Source: Colwellia sp. 12G3 | GTDB taxonomy: Bacteria; Pseudomonadota; Gammaproteobacteria; Enterobacterales; Alteromonadaceae | DNA length: 64,000 bases | Direction: 5' to 3' | NCBI RefSeq assembly: GCF_002836775.1 | Contig: NZ_PJAQ01000065.1 | Location: 124,001 to 188,000 of the forward strand | In this document: positions 46,624 to 55,737 of the stretch, one piece after another | Layout: each line of letters begins with the position of its first letter | Position numbering within the stretch: the first letter of the stretch is position 1 | Notes under the pieces: model-generated | The model's input: the letters and a program-made list of their open reading frames with translations, nothing else | The model's database searches: none | What the model was told of the DNA's origin: nothing | Made by a program: the position numbers and the translations under genes

Positions 46624-47292
46624 ATGAAAAATTTTACTATCCCCCTAATTACTTGTCTAGCCTTAAGCGCTTGTACTACTTTTGACCCATATACAGGTGA
46701 ACAAGAAGTCAGTAATACCGCTAAAGGCGCTGGTATTGGAGCGGGTGTTGCAGCAGTGGCGGCTTATTTAGCCAACAAAAATGAAGATGATATAAGTAAA
46801 AGAAATCAGCGAATTTTAAAAGCTGCTGCAGGAGGCGCTGCGATTGGCGGTGGTATTGGTTATTATATGGATACCCAAGAAGCTAAACTAAGAAAGCAAT
46901 TACGTGGTTCTGGCGTCAGCGTTGAACGTGAAGGTGATAACATCAACTTAATTATGCCTGGCAATATCACCTTTGCTTCAGGTAATGCCAATATTGAGCA
47001 AAGCTTTTTATCTGTGTTAGATTCAGTGGTTTTAGTCTTAAAAGAATTCGACAAAACCTTAATAGTAGTTGCAGGTCATACCGATAGTTCAGGCTCTGAT
47101 GCACTTAACCAGAGTTTGTCAGAACGCCGCGCACAATCGGTTTCTAACAATCTAAAAACCGCTGGTGTGATCACAGATAGAATAGAAGTTGTTGGTTTTG
47201 GTGAAACTCAGCCAGTTGCGAGTAATAAAACTCAGGCTGGTAAAGAGCTTAATCGAAGAGTAGAGATTACTCTGCTTCCAATTACAGAGTAA
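46624..47292 (+). CDS. OmpA-family lipoprotein (YiaD/Pal-like)
   Basis: 222 residues. A lipoprotein signal ([17 protein letters not shown], lipobox LSAC) is followed by glycine-zipper segments ([17 protein letters not shown] and [17 protein letters not shown]) that may insert into or stack on membranes. The OmpA C-terminal domain has [38 protein letters not shown] and the peptidoglycan-binding Asp and Arg of NRRVEI. It should link the outer membrane to peptidoglycan. It heads a two-gene operon with a small lipoprotein six bases downstream. Confidence 0.92.
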   Translation: MKNFTIPLITCLALSACTTFDPYTGEQEVSNTAKGAGIGAGVAAVAAYLANKNEDDISKRNQRILKAAAGGAAIGGGIGYYMDTQEAKLRKQLRGSGVSVEREGDNINLIMPGNITFASGNANIEQSFLSVLDSVVLVLKEFDKTLIVVAGHTDSSGSDALNQSLSERRAQSVSNNLKTAGVITDRIEVVGFGETQPVASNKTQAGKELNRRVEITLLPITE

Positions 47293-47298
47293 CTTAGT

Positions 47299-47598
47299 AT
47301 GAAATATTTACTTTTGATTTTAATGACTTTTGTACTAACAGCATGTCAAACCGCAACAGAGCTGAGAAATGCATCGGCAAAAGGTTTAGCTAATAGTTAT
47401 TCTTGTGGACAAATAAACGCGGCTCTTACAGCTTATGAGACAGACAAAAGTTCTTTTATGGCGCTTCAGCAAATTGCCACTATGTCAGGACTAGTAATTG
47501 AGCAAAGTTCACAAACGGATGCTAGCTCATATTACGACAATGTAAAATCAGCGGCCAGTATTGCGCTGCTTGTTCAGGGTTGCCCTGCTAGAGCTTAG
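47299..47598 (+). CDS. Small lipoprotein, operon partner of the OmpA-like gene
   Basis: 99 residues with a lipoprotein signal (MKYLLLILMTFVLTAC, lipobox LTAC). The mature 84 residues are helical with two further Cys (YSCGQ and VQGCPARA), which may form a disulfide linking both ends. No known family is recognised. The start is six bases after the stop of the OmpA-like lipoprotein, so they are co-translated and may work together in the envelope. Confidence 0.75.
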   Translation: MKYLLLILMTFVLTACQTATELRNASAKGLANSYSCGQINAALTAYETDKSSFMALQQIATMSGLVIEQSSQTDASSYYDNVKSAASIALLVQGCPARA

Positions 47599-47625
47599 AA
47601 TGATTAAATTCAAATAATTTATTAG

Positions 47626-47662
47626 AAAGCTCCTCATATTTATATGCAGGGGCTTTTTTATT
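47626..47662 (+). terminator. Terminator of the lipoprotein operon
   Basis: AAAGCTCC pairs with GGGGCTTT (one G-T pair) around 15 bases and is followed by six T, 27 bases after the stop. Confidence 0.8.
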
Positions 47663-47700
47663 GTCGTTATTATTACCACGAAAATAAAACTTACTCACTG

Positions 47701-49077
47701 CTATTTAGAGCTAAATGATAGCTGAAATTGCGCGCCACCTAAATTTGCAGAACATCCTATACTCAATTCGCCCTGATAACTTTCAACCAAATCACGCACT
47801 ATAGCTAAACCAACACCGTGCCCTTCTTGATAAGTGTCGGCTCGGACTCCACGTTCCAGTATACGCTGGACTTCTTGCTCTTTGATACCAACACCATCAT
47901 CTTCAACGTTTATAATTAGGGTTTTATCTTGTTGTCTGATACTTAATGAAATTTTACTTTTAGCTGCCTTATATGCATTATCAAGTAAATTACCTAACAA
48001 TTCTAACAAGTCAGCTTCATCGCCTTTAAAGCTTAACTTTTGAGTTAAATTCACAGTGACTTGTTTTTGCTGCCCTTGATAAATTTTGGCAAGAGTATTA
48101 AGTAATTTTTCAACCACAGGCGCTATGTCAATACCAATTAACCATGAAGAATTTCCAGCACTTTGTGCGCGCTTTAGTTGATGATCTATAGTTGAGTTAA
48201 TTCGACTTATCTGTTCTTGATTAACCGCTGATATATCACTTTGCGCCTGCAATACCGCCAGTGGTGTTTTCAAACTATGGGCAAGATCAGATAACGCATT
48301 ACGATAGCGTTGTCGCTGTTTTTGTTCTGTGTCTAATAACTGATTCAATTGAGACGTTAATTGCGATAACTCTTTAGGATATATACTGGTTAAGCGTTGT
48401 GCTTTGCCTTGTTCAATGGCTTTCACTTCTTTTTCTAAGGTAGACAAAGGTTTTAATGTCCACAATAACCAAGCCAACTGCAGTAATAAAATAATCACCA
48501 TTAACATCGATAAACCAAACCAAAGTTGCTGTTTAAAATCAGCCATGAACGCTAAGAAGGTTTGTTTATCTTTAACGATATGCACTGTCATTGGAAAGTT
48601 TTGTTCCCCTTCATTAAAACTAATCGCATAACTATAAATAAAGTGTTCAAAGCCATCTATTTCAATCGTACTAAAGGCAGTATCACCCGTGGTGAGCAAC
48701 GCTAACTGCTCAGGCAATTGTTTAGGTAGGCTAAGAGTAAGTAAAGACTGTGACCGCCATAATGAATTCGTTTTTAATTTGCTCTGCTGTGAAATAAAGG
48801 CATATAAACCTGAGCTACTGACATTAAACTGATTTTCTATTAATCCCTCAGGCATTACTAAGCTGCCTTGCTCTACTTCTGCCACGGCTAAAATAGAATA
48901 ACTGTAAGCACTCAGCTCATTCTCAATGCTGCGCACCATGTGTTTTTCAAATGAATTCATAATAATAACGGCTATAACCGGTAAAATTATAATGACCATC
49001 GCTAATATACTAACCATCAAACGGAGTTTGAGGGAATTCAAAAAAGAGCGAGAAAGTACAATAAAGAAATGATTCAA
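47701..49077 (-). CDS. Sensor histidine kinase (PhoQ-like)
   Basis: 458 residues. Membrane segments at about 20-40 and 186-207 enclose a periplasmic sensor of about 145 residues. HAMP follows, then HisKA with phospho-acceptor His267 in LAHSLKTPLAVLQAQSD, a string characteristic of PhoQ. HATPase motifs NLLDNAYKA, DDGVGI and GHGVGLAIV are present. The sensor lacks the dense acidic patch of E. coli PhoQ in what I can see, so magnesium sensing is uncertain. It is read after the response regulator (8-base gap), and a PepSY gene precedes them on the same strand. Confidence 0.92.
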   Translation of the reverse strand: MNHFFIVLSRSFLNSLKLRLMVSILAMVIIILPVIAVIIMNSFEKHMVRSIENELSAYSYSILAVAEVEQGSLVMPEGLIENQFNVSSSGLYAFISQQSKLKTNSLWRSQSLLTLSLPKQLPEQLALLTTGDTAFSTIEIDGFEHFIYSYAISFNEGEQNFPMTVHIVKDKQTFLAFMADFKQQLWFGLSMLMVIILLLQLAWLLWTLKPLSTLEKEVKAIEQGKAQRLTSIYPKELSQLTSQLNQLLDTEQKQRQRYRNALSDLAHSLKTPLAVLQAQSDISAVNQEQISRINSTIDHQLKRAQSAGNSSWLIGIDIAPVVEKLLNTLAKIYQGQQKQVTVNLTQKLSFKGDEADLLELLGNLLDNAYKAAKSKISLSIRQQDKTLIINVEDDGVGIKEQEVQRILERGVRADTYQEGHGVGLAIVRDLVESYQGELSIGCSANLGGAQFQLSFSSK

Positions 49078-49085
49078 AAGTAAAC

Positions 49086-49763
49086 CTAGTTGGAGAAATT
49101 AACTAAACGATAGCCTTGGCCTCGCTTAGTTTCGATAAAATTGTGTTTACTGTCCGGATCGAGTTTTTTTCTCAAACGCCTAATAAAAACTTCAATCACA
49201 TTAGAGTCTAAATCAAAGTCTTGATCATAAATGTGCTCTGTTAACGTGGTTTTTGAAATAACTTCTCCCATGTGTAACATCAAATATTTAAACACCTTAA
49301 ATTCATGGGCACTTAAACTAACACTATGCTGTTCAACTAAAACCTCTGATGTTGCGGTATCTAAACTAAACGGGCCATTACTGATCAACGCACTCGCTTT
49401 GCCTGCACTACGTCTTATTAACGCATTTAAACGTGAACTGAGTTCTTCAACATGAAAAGGTTTAGTTAGGTAATCATCTGCTCCTGCATCTAACCCGGCA
49501 ACTTTATCTTGCCAGCTATCACGTGCAGTTAGAATTAATATAGGAAAGTCTCGTCCATTTTCTCTTAACCTTTTAACGACGGTAGAGCCATCAATTTTAG
49601 GTAAACCTAAATCGATTACGGCAATATCATAATCATGTTCAAGACCTTGAAATAAAGCAATTTCACCATCACTGGCAACATCAACTGAATAGTTTTGTAA
49701 CAGTAATTGTTGTTGAAGTTCTTTTTGTAAGGCCTGATCGTCTTCAACTAAAAGTAAGCGCAT
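49086..49763 (-). CDS. OmpR-family response regulator (PhoP-like)
   Basis: 225 residues. The receiver has VEDDQAL, phospho-acceptor Asp51 in AVIDLGLPKIDG and DDYLTKPF; the winged helix (about 130-220) has SAHEFKVFKYLMLHMGEVIS and NVIEVFIRRLRKKLD. It should be activated by the adjacent PhoQ-like kinase. A tandem array of four GTTTAAC units upstream of the PepSY gene might be its target, although PhoP boxes usually have an 11-bp period and this array has 7. Confidence 0.93.
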   Translation of the reverse strand: MRLLLVEDDQALQKELQQQLLLQNYSVDVASDGEIALFQGLEHDYDIAVIDLGLPKIDGSTVVKRLRENGRDFPILILTARDSWQDKVAGLDAGADDYLTKPFHVEELSSRLNALIRRSAGKASALISNGPFSLDTATSEVLVEQHSVSLSAHEFKVFKYLMLHMGEVISKTTLTEHIYDQDFDLDSNVIEVFIRRLRKKLDPDSKHNFIETKRGQGYRLVNFSN

Positions 49764-49839
49764 AGCTGTTTCCCTTTTTGTTAGTACCTTGCACGATAAT
49801 TATTTCCAAGGTCCCTCTTATTCATTAACCCTTTTCAAA

Positions 49840-50109
49840 TCAGTTCTTTTCTATTTTGCCCGTTTTAGCATCCACTTTTTTAGAGACAACTTGTCCATTC
49901 GGTTTAACAATTTTTACTTTGTAGCCGCCATTGTTCTTTTGTTTGTTCACTTTTAAAACCTTACCGCCATATTGTTTTTGCACTATTTTTGCCGCTTGTT
50001 TTGAGCTGGTAACTTTTTTGTTATCTTGTTTATCTGCCGGCAATGCAGTCGCTGCGCTCAAAGCACTGACATTCATTAATAGTGTTAATAACAGAACTCG
50101 TAACATCAT
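49840..50109 (-). CDS. PepSY domain exported protein
   Basis: 89 residues with a signal peptide (MMLRVLLLTLLMNVSALSAATA). The mature part is one PepSY domain: SSKQAAKIVQKQYGGKVLKV, then GGYKVKIVKPNGQVVSKKVD and AKTGKIE. PepSY proteins bind metals or inhibit peptidases and commonly sit in front of PhoP/PhoQ-like pairs. The gene precedes the response regulator by 76 bases on the same strand and is probably the first gene of the operon. Confidence 0.88.
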   Translation of the reverse strand: MMLRVLLLTLLMNVSALSAATALPADKQDNKKVTSSKQAAKIVQKQYGGKVLKVNKQKNNGGYKVKIVKPNGQVVSKKVDAKTGKIEKN

Positions 50110-50189
50110 CTCGATACCTAATAAAGATAAAACCTATATATACCCATGATACATCAAAATACGTGCTTCAGGATACCTGAGCGATTCAT

Positions 50190-50217
50190 GTTTAACGTTT
50201 AACGTTTAACGTTTAAC
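50190..50217. repeat. Four tandem GTTTAAC heptamers
   Basis: Four exact copies of GTTTAAC in a row, 80-108 bases upstream of the PepSY gene start. This could be a regulator-binding array or a slippage-prone repeat. Confidence 0.85.
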
Positions 50218-50360
50218 ACGATCATACATAACGCTAGCTGAACGGAGTCTGAATACGAAAACAATTTGGTGAATGGATATTTTAGCGGTTATTAACCCGT
50301 TCAGCTTGAGTTCATCTAGCGTGCGCTTTAATAGCATTAAATCAACCTAAGAAGGATTTA

Positions 50361-51326
50361 ATGATGAATCATTTTATCAAGAAATTAACATTAAAAATCA
50401 CGTCAATAAATGCAGATGAAATCACCTCAAGGTTTTCACCCATATTACTAACCAGCTTGCAGTTGAGCTTAATGTTAACGCTCATGCTATTGACACTACC
50501 TAGCTTTGCGGAACAAGCTGACAACGCTACGAATATTGATAACACAGCTAACACTGACCTCATTCAAAGTTACTCAAGCGGACAATTAGCCAGTGCAACT
50601 AACAAGTCATCAAAAGAGAAAATATTAGAGGACATCAGTCAAAGAGTTCTATTTGATGATAGTGATCAAGCAAAACATAAAGCATTAAACATAACTCGCG
50701 ACGAGGTCATTACTCAAAAATATCAACAAGCACGTAAAATCATCTCCACTAACTTATATAAAAGCATGGCTAACATACCAAATATAAGCGCTACCAGTAG
50801 AAGCTTTAGCGATGGTAGCTTTGTCATCTATGAAGGTTACTCACAGTTAATTGAGGACATAGATGCAGATGGTTATTATCAGACTTTTAGTGTCACTTTT
50901 GATGCTGATTTAATTACTGCTAGCGCCCATGATGAAGCAGTTGTTTATGCTGAGTTATATTTAAGTGAAAATGGCGGACCTTGGGAGCACTACTACACTA
51001 CCGATAACTTTATTATCCATGGTGAAAGTTCTGATGATGAATTTGAAGTGTATAGCACCTTAGCTCAAGGATTTAATGCTAACAATTATAATGTCCTCAT
51101 TGATCTTTACGAAGATGGTTATCCAAATATAGTGGCATCTTACAGCAGTGATGATAGCAATAGCCTATATGCCCTGCCCTTAGAGAGCAGTGATTATGAC
51201 GTGGAATATATAGCGTATTACAGTGAAGAGCATATTCATGGTGGTAGTAGTTCACTGATCGCTTTATTAATCCTTGGAGTTTTTATGTTAATGCGTCAGT
51301 TCCACCAAACACATCACAATCATTAA
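50361..51326 (+). CDS. Choice-of-anchor H / GlyGly-CTERM surface protein
   Basis: 321 residues. A late signal peptide (about 28-50) is preceded by a long N-terminus. The middle has the family block FSVTFDADL, VYAELYLSENGGPWEHYYTT, NFIIHGESSDDEFEVYST and YNVLIDLYEDGYPNIVASYS, which is the choice-of-anchor H domain. The end (HGGSSSLIALLILGVFMLMR) is a GlyGly-CTERM tail, a substrate of rhombosortase that leads to surface anchoring or release by type II secretion. AAGGA sits four bases before the ATG. The partner rhombosortase gene is not in this window. Confidence 0.88.
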   Translation: MMNHFIKKLTLKITSINADEITSRFSPILLTSLQLSLMLTLMLLTLPSFAEQADNATNIDNTANTDLIQSYSSGQLASATNKSSKEKILEDISQRVLFDDSDQAKHKALNITRDEVITQKYQQARKIISTNLYKSMANIPNISATSRSFSDGSFVIYEGYSQLIEDIDADGYYQTFSVTFDADLITASAHDEAVVYAELYLSENGGPWEHYYTTDNFIIHGESSDDEFEVYSTLAQGFNANNYNVLIDLYEDGYPNIVASYSSDDSNSLYALPLESSDYDVEYIAYYSEEHIHGGSSSLIALLILGVFMLMRQFHQTHHNH

Positions 51327-51384
51327 ACGCTATTAAACTAAATTAAAGCAAAAGTGAATCCCCTACTCGGCAATTTATATCCGT

Positions 51385-51540
51385 AATACCAGTGCCATTG
51401 AGTTTGTGCTCTTGTTGTGCCCAGTAAAAACAATTCAAGGCTAGCCACTTGATTGACCAATAGCTTGCTATTGAGATTGAGAGCAACGCCGCCTTGGAAT
51501 ATTTTAATCAGCACAAATACACCATAACTTAATGGCCTTG
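51385..51540. repeat. Degenerate inverted-repeat element
   Basis: The core CAAGGC ... GCCTTG (51436 and 51491) encloses a perfect stem CAATAGC-TT-GCTATTG (51458-51473). The outer AATACCAGTGCCATTGAGTT is partly matched, in inverted form, by GCACAAAT and TTAATGGC at about 51510-51535. I take it as an old MITE-like remnant. A short open frame is not seen. Confidence 0.4.
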
Positions 51541-51838
51541 CTCTAAATTCACTTTACTACCATCTTACTAATTTACTCCTAATACTTGATTGATAGGCTA
51601 TTTTTTTGAATAACGATAACTTAGCTATTAACTAACGCAAACTTGTAGAACAAAAAATCTAGCATATACTCAAATCAAATTAGTTATTATTTTATGCTAC
51701 GTTATGTCAACAAATAAACACCACTACTTTATTGATTTATATCTAAATAGTTAACATTTATTTGCTGCCCATCTAATTAATAATATATACAATGAATTAA
51801 ATGCGTTTGTTCAAACGTTGATAGCAGAGGAAAGATAG
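51541..51838. other. Intergenic region before the sCache chemoreceptor
   Basis: AT-rich, no gene or strong structure seen. It should contain the promoter of the chemoreceptor gene. The start has AGAGGAAAG upstream. Confidence 0.5.
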
Positions 51839-53503
51839 ATGATTAAAATGGGCCTTAAAAATAAATTATTGTTATTAGCGTTATTACCACTAACTTTATT
51901 ACTCGTTAGTTTAATGGTTAGTACTTACTATTTAGAGTCAAAAAACCTTGAGGAAGATTTTCAATCATTTGAAGCTAAACTTCTCGAAGGTAAAAGGAAT
52001 TTATTAAAAACAGAAGTTGAAATTGCGATAAAAGTAGTCAATTACCAATTATCGTTAGGCGAAAAAGGTAATGTTAAAGACGCGTTAAGGGGGGTTACTT
52101 TCTCAAATAGTGGTTATTTTTTCATTTATGATAGTGAAGGAGTCAATATATTTCATGGTCTTAAACCTGAAGCCGAAGGTGAAAATCAAATTGATGCTAC
52201 AGACCCTAATGGCAAAAAATTAATTGTTGGTTTGCTAGATCAAGCAAAAAGAGGTGGAGGCTTTTTCTCATACCACTACCAAAAACCTAATGTTAGCCAA
52301 TTAGTTGAAAAAATGAGTTATGCCACCATGATTCCAAACACTAACTGGATGATAGGGACTGGTACCTACCTTGATGATGTTGAAAAAGAATTAACGAGTT
52401 ATCACCAAACCATGGCTCAGCACATGCGCGATAAAGCCATAACGATAGTATCAATTGCTGCCTTTTGGTTTTTGTTAACCGTTTTTTGTGTGTTATACGC
52501 AGCGGGCTCTATGGTAAAACCTATTACTAATATGCTCGATAATTTGCAGAGTATTGCAAAAGGTGAAGGTGACTTAACTAAGCGCTTACACGTTGATGGT
52601 AATGATGAAATCAGCCAATTAGGCGTTGCTTTTAATGAGTTTATCGAAAAATTACAAAATATTATTAAAAATGTGGCGAATGTCACGCAAGATGTAAAAT
52701 CCGCTTCTGCTGAAATTAATCAACAAACACAATTAATGGAAGGACAGCTTGGCCATCACAATAATGAAACAGAGCTGGTTGTCACTGCGATAACTGAAAT
52801 GTCTGCTACTTCAAGTGAAGTTGCTATGAACACTACTCAGGTTGCAGAGTCGACACAATCAGCAACTGAAGATGTTGCAAAAGCCCAAGAGTGTGTTGAT
52901 ACCTCATTAACCGAAGTCTCAAACTTAATGACTGAAATTAATACCGCGGCAGAGCAAATAAACTCGCTTAGCGAACAATCAAAGAAAATTAATAATGTTT
53001 TAACCGTCATAGGTGGTATCGCTGAACAAACAAACTTATTAGCCCTCAATGCTGCTATTGAAGCAGCTAGAGCGGGTGAGCAAGGGCGAGGATTTGCGGT
53101 AGTTGCCGATGAAGTTAGAAACTTAGCCAGTAGAACACAAGAGAGTACATTAGAGATAAATGAAATGTTAACTGGCTTGCATAATTTAGTCTCCGCTGCA
53201 GTGAGTACTATGGATGCAAGTCAGCAAAGCTGTAACCGGTCGGTTGAATCTTCTAGAGCTATTTCTGAGAGTTTAGGTGCTGTGACTACATCGGTCACTT
53301 CGATAAATGATATGAGTACTCAAATCGCTACGGCAGCTATGGAGCAATCGAGTGTTACAGAAGAAATAAATCGCAATGTGTTTGCCATCCAAGAAATTGT
53401 CAATGAATTAACAACATCTAGCCAAAGTACTTCAGCTATTGGTCAGAAACTAGCTCAAGATGGAGACAACCTTAGTGAACTTGTTGGCCAGTTTAAAGTT
53501 TAA
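51839..53503 (+). CDS. Methyl-accepting chemotaxis protein with sCache_2-type sensor
   Basis: 554 residues. Membrane segment 1 is at about 9-29. The single-Cache sensor (about 30-190) has [31 protein letters not shown] and [19 protein letters not shown], the typical end of sCache_2. Membrane segment 2 is at about 200-222, then HAMP ([20 protein letters not shown]), then the signalling coiled coil with [20 protein letters not shown]. No C-terminal pentapeptide is visible. sCache_2 proteins often sense short organic acids such as acetate or pyruvate. The gene is monocistronic. Confidence 0.93.
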   Translation: MIKMGLKNKLLLLALLPLTLLLVSLMVSTYYLESKNLEEDFQSFEAKLLEGKRNLLKTEVEIAIKVVNYQLSLGEKGNVKDALRGVTFSNSGYFFIYDSEGVNIFHGLKPEAEGENQIDATDPNGKKLIVGLLDQAKRGGGFFSYHYQKPNVSQLVEKMSYATMIPNTNWMIGTGTYLDDVEKELTSYHQTMAQHMRDKAITIVSIAAFWFLLTVFCVLYAAGSMVKPITNMLDNLQSIAKGEGDLTKRLHVDGNDEISQLGVAFNEFIEKLQNIIKNVANVTQDVKSASAEINQQTQLMEGQLGHHNNETELVVTAITEMSATSSEVAMNTTQVAESTQSATEDVAKAQECVDTSLTEVSNLMTEINTAAEQINSLSEQSKKINNVLTVIGGIAEQTNLLALNAAIEAARAGEQGRGFAVVADEVRNLASRTQESTLEINEMLTGLHNLVSAAVSTMDASQQSCNRSVESSRAISESLGAVTTSVTSINDMSTQIATAAMEQSSVTEEINRNVFAIQEIVNELTTSSQSTSAIGQKLAQDGDNLSELVGQFKV

Positions 53504-53524
53504 TTAATGGCTAATCTATCAATT

Positions 53525-53558
53525 AAAAAAGGTTTATAGGTAGCTATAAACCTTTTTT
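53525..53558. terminator. Bidirectional terminator, chemoreceptor and sigma-factor operon
   Basis: AAAAAAGGTTTATAG pairs with CTATAAACCTTTTTT around GTAG. It lies 22 bases after the chemoreceptor and about 70 bases after the last gene of the leftward nine-gene operon. Confidence 0.92.
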
Positions 53559-53630
53559 ATTTTGTGACTTAGCCCTATTAAAGTCTACGACTAAATCCCT
53601 TAACAAAGCAAAAAAATCAATAAACTGTCG

Positions 53631-54857
53631 TTATTTTCTAGCAACTAAATGAACTGTACTGGTTGAACGTTCTAAAAACGCACCTTCGCTGTAAGCAAAG
53701 TAATAAAGCCATAATTTTTTAAACGTTTCGTCATAGCCCAACTGAGATAGCGTAGACCATGACGCTAAAAAGTTATCTCGCCAATGCGCTAATGTTTTCG
53801 CGTAATCAAGGCCAATATCATCAAGGGACTCAACAACCAGTTCACTGTGGTCAGTAAGGTGTTGAGTAAGCACATTAATAGATGGTAAAAAACCACCAGG
53901 AAATATGTAACGTTGGATAAAATCAACATTACTCTTGTAGTAATTAAAACGCTGATCAGCAATAGTGATCGATTGAATAAGTAATTTCCCGCCTACTTTT
54001 AGTCGATCATTGCACTGCTTAAAGAAGCTAGGTAAATAATCAAAGCCAACAGCTTCTATCATCTCGATAGAAACCACTTTATCAAAGCTCCCCGTTAAAT
54101 CGCGGTAATCCTCTTTAAGCAAGGTTATCTTATCACTTAACCCTAGCCCTTCTACACGCGTTTTTGCATAGGAATATTGTGCATCTGAGATAGTGGTTGT
54201 CGTTACACGACAGCCATAATGCTGAGCTGCGTAAATAGCTAAACCACCCCAGCCAGTGCCAATTTCAAGTAAATGATCATCGGCATTTAGTGATAATCGT
54301 TGGCATATTGTTGCTAACTTATGCTGTTGAGCCTCATCTAACGATGCATTTTCTGTTGGATAGATTGCAGATGAGTACATCATGTCAGGGTCTAAGAATC
54401 GCGTATATAACTCATTACCTAAATCATAATGCGCCAATATATTACGCTTTGAACCTGATTGAGTATTTCTATTTTGCCAATGGCTAAGCGTATTTTTTAA
54501 CTTATTCAACCATGACTTATTACTTTCCAGTGCATCAGTTTGCTGCTGTGCTTTGGCAAAAATTCTAATGACATTGGTCAAATTAGGACTGCTCCACTTG
54601 CCATCAATAAATGCCTCGGCAGCTCCAATACTGCCGCCTTTTACAAAGTCTCGGTAAACGCTCGGATCGTGTATGTGTATTTTTCCTTTAATACTTTGCT
54701 CATCAAAACTCTGGGGGAAGTAAGAATGAACAGAGCCCTCAATGACTTCTAATTGACCATACGTAAACTTTGAAAAAAACCCCAAGACTAAACTACGGCA
54801 ACGCTTATCTAACCAGTTAGCCTCTTTTAATAATGTCACATCCTCAATATTTTCCAT
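53631..54857 (-). CDS. cfa: Cyclopropane-fatty-acid-synthase-like methyltransferase (UfaM/Cfa type)
   Basis: 408 residues. The SAM site is EIGTGWGGLAIYAAQHYG; a Cfa-type lipid/phosphate part precedes it (HYDLGNELYTRFLDPDMMYS) and VSIEMIEAVG follows. The N-terminal roughly 100 residues are the substrate-binding extension of Cfa proteins. It should add a methyl or methylene group to double bonds of membrane lipid acyl chains. As the last gene of the sigma-factor operon, next to DUF1365 and a flavin amine-oxidase-like gene, it resembles the furan fatty acid pathway of Rhodobacter, in which a Cfa-like enzyme (UfaM) does the first methylation. Confidence 0.9.
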   Translation of the reverse strand: MENIEDVTLLKEANWLDKRCRSLVLGFFSKFTYGQLEVIEGSVHSYFPQSFDEQSIKGKIHIHDPSVYRDFVKGGSIGAAEAFIDGKWSSPNLTNVIRIFAKAQQQTDALESNKSWLNKLKNTLSHWQNRNTQSGSKRNILAHYDLGNELYTRFLDPDMMYSSAIYPTENASLDEAQQHKLATICQRLSLNADDHLLEIGTGWGGLAIYAAQHYGCRVTTTTISDAQYSYAKTRVEGLGLSDKITLLKEDYRDLTGSFDKVVSIEMIEAVGFDYLPSFFKQCNDRLKVGGKLLIQSITIADQRFNYYKSNVDFIQRYIFPGGFLPSINVLTQHLTDHSELVVESLDDIGLDYAKTLAHWRDNFLASWSTLSQLGYDETFKKLWLYYFAYSEGAFLERSTSTVHLVARK

Positions 54858-54894
54858 TTTTATTCCCTATAGTTAGAGTTTTAACATCTACGAA

Positions 54895-55737
54895 CTAATC
54901 CGCTTTTTGATAACCAATAAAAGGTACACGTTTAACGAATAGTTTGAGTGCTTGCCAATAAATACTAACGACTACTTGCACCGTCATAACCGGTAATTGA
55001 CACCAAATTCGCAGTAAGCTGCTTTTAGTGAAAGGCTTTTTCCTCATCACTAAATTTACATCAAATAACTTAACTACCTTGCCACTTTTGTCATCAATAC
55101 TTTTGTTTTTAATATTAATTTGTAACTTATCGTCAATATGACACGGCGGTGTTACCTGCCAAAAATAAGTCATTGCTAAGTCCATAAACGGTGAAACTTG
55201 AAACATCTTTTTTGTCGTTTTATCGACTTCTACATTTAGCAAATCGATTAAATAATAATGACGTTCATTCCACGGTGTATTACTGACTTCTGCGAGCATT
55301 TGTGTGCATTTATCATGATGGTCGTAGCAAAAATAAAAATTAGCGGGACTAAAATAAATACCAAAACATCTAACTTGTGCCAGCATAACAATTCTTTTTA
55401 TATCGGCATGACCCGCTAATTCATGTACCTTACTTTTTATACGGTGCCTCAAAGGATAAGGATCACCTGCACGATTATCTTTTATAGAACCTTTTATAGA
55501 ACCTTTTGGAGAATCTTTTGGGGAGCTTTTCAGATAATCTTTTTCCACAAAACGTAATGGTCGATACCAAGAAAAGCCAAAAACACCAAAGCCACCTTGA
55601 GCATTTTCGACATCAGCAACATCAAGCGCCAGCATAAATAATCGATAATCAAAACTGTGCTTTTTAGGACTAAAGCGTCGATGTATCACATTTCCGAGGT
55701 AAATATGACTATGACTAAACGAATTAGGCATCTTCAT
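54895..55737 (-). CDS. DUF1365 family protein (UfaO-like)
   Basis: 280 residues. Family features are SHIYLGNVIHRRFSPKKHSF at the N-terminus, DYRLFMLALDVADVEN, then HRIKSKVHELAGHADIKRIV, FGIYFSPANFYFCYDHHDKC and WNERHYYLI. DUF1365 proteins appear next to amine-oxidase-like flavoproteins and Cfa-like methyltransferases; in Rhodobacter a member (UfaO) is reported to take part in furan fatty acid formation. A roughly 16-residue Ser/Lys/Gly/Pro repeat (KSSPKDSPKGSIKGSIKD) interrupts the domain at about 68-85 and is unusual. The start overlaps the end of the flavoprotein by 14 bases, so translation is coupled. Confidence 0.88.
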   Translation of the reverse strand: MKMPNSFSHSHIYLGNVIHRRFSPKKHSFDYRLFMLALDVADVENAQGGFGVFGFSWYRPLRFVEKDYLKSSPKDSPKGSIKGSIKDNRAGDPYPLRHRIKSKVHELAGHADIKRIVMLAQVRCFGIYFSPANFYFCYDHHDKCTQMLAEVSNTPWNERHYYLIDLLNVEVDKTTKKMFQVSPFMDLAMTYFWQVTPPCHIDDKLQINIKNKSIDDKSGKVVKLFDVNLVMRKKPFTKSSLLRIWCQLPVMTVQVVVSIYWQALKLFVKRVPFIGYQKAD

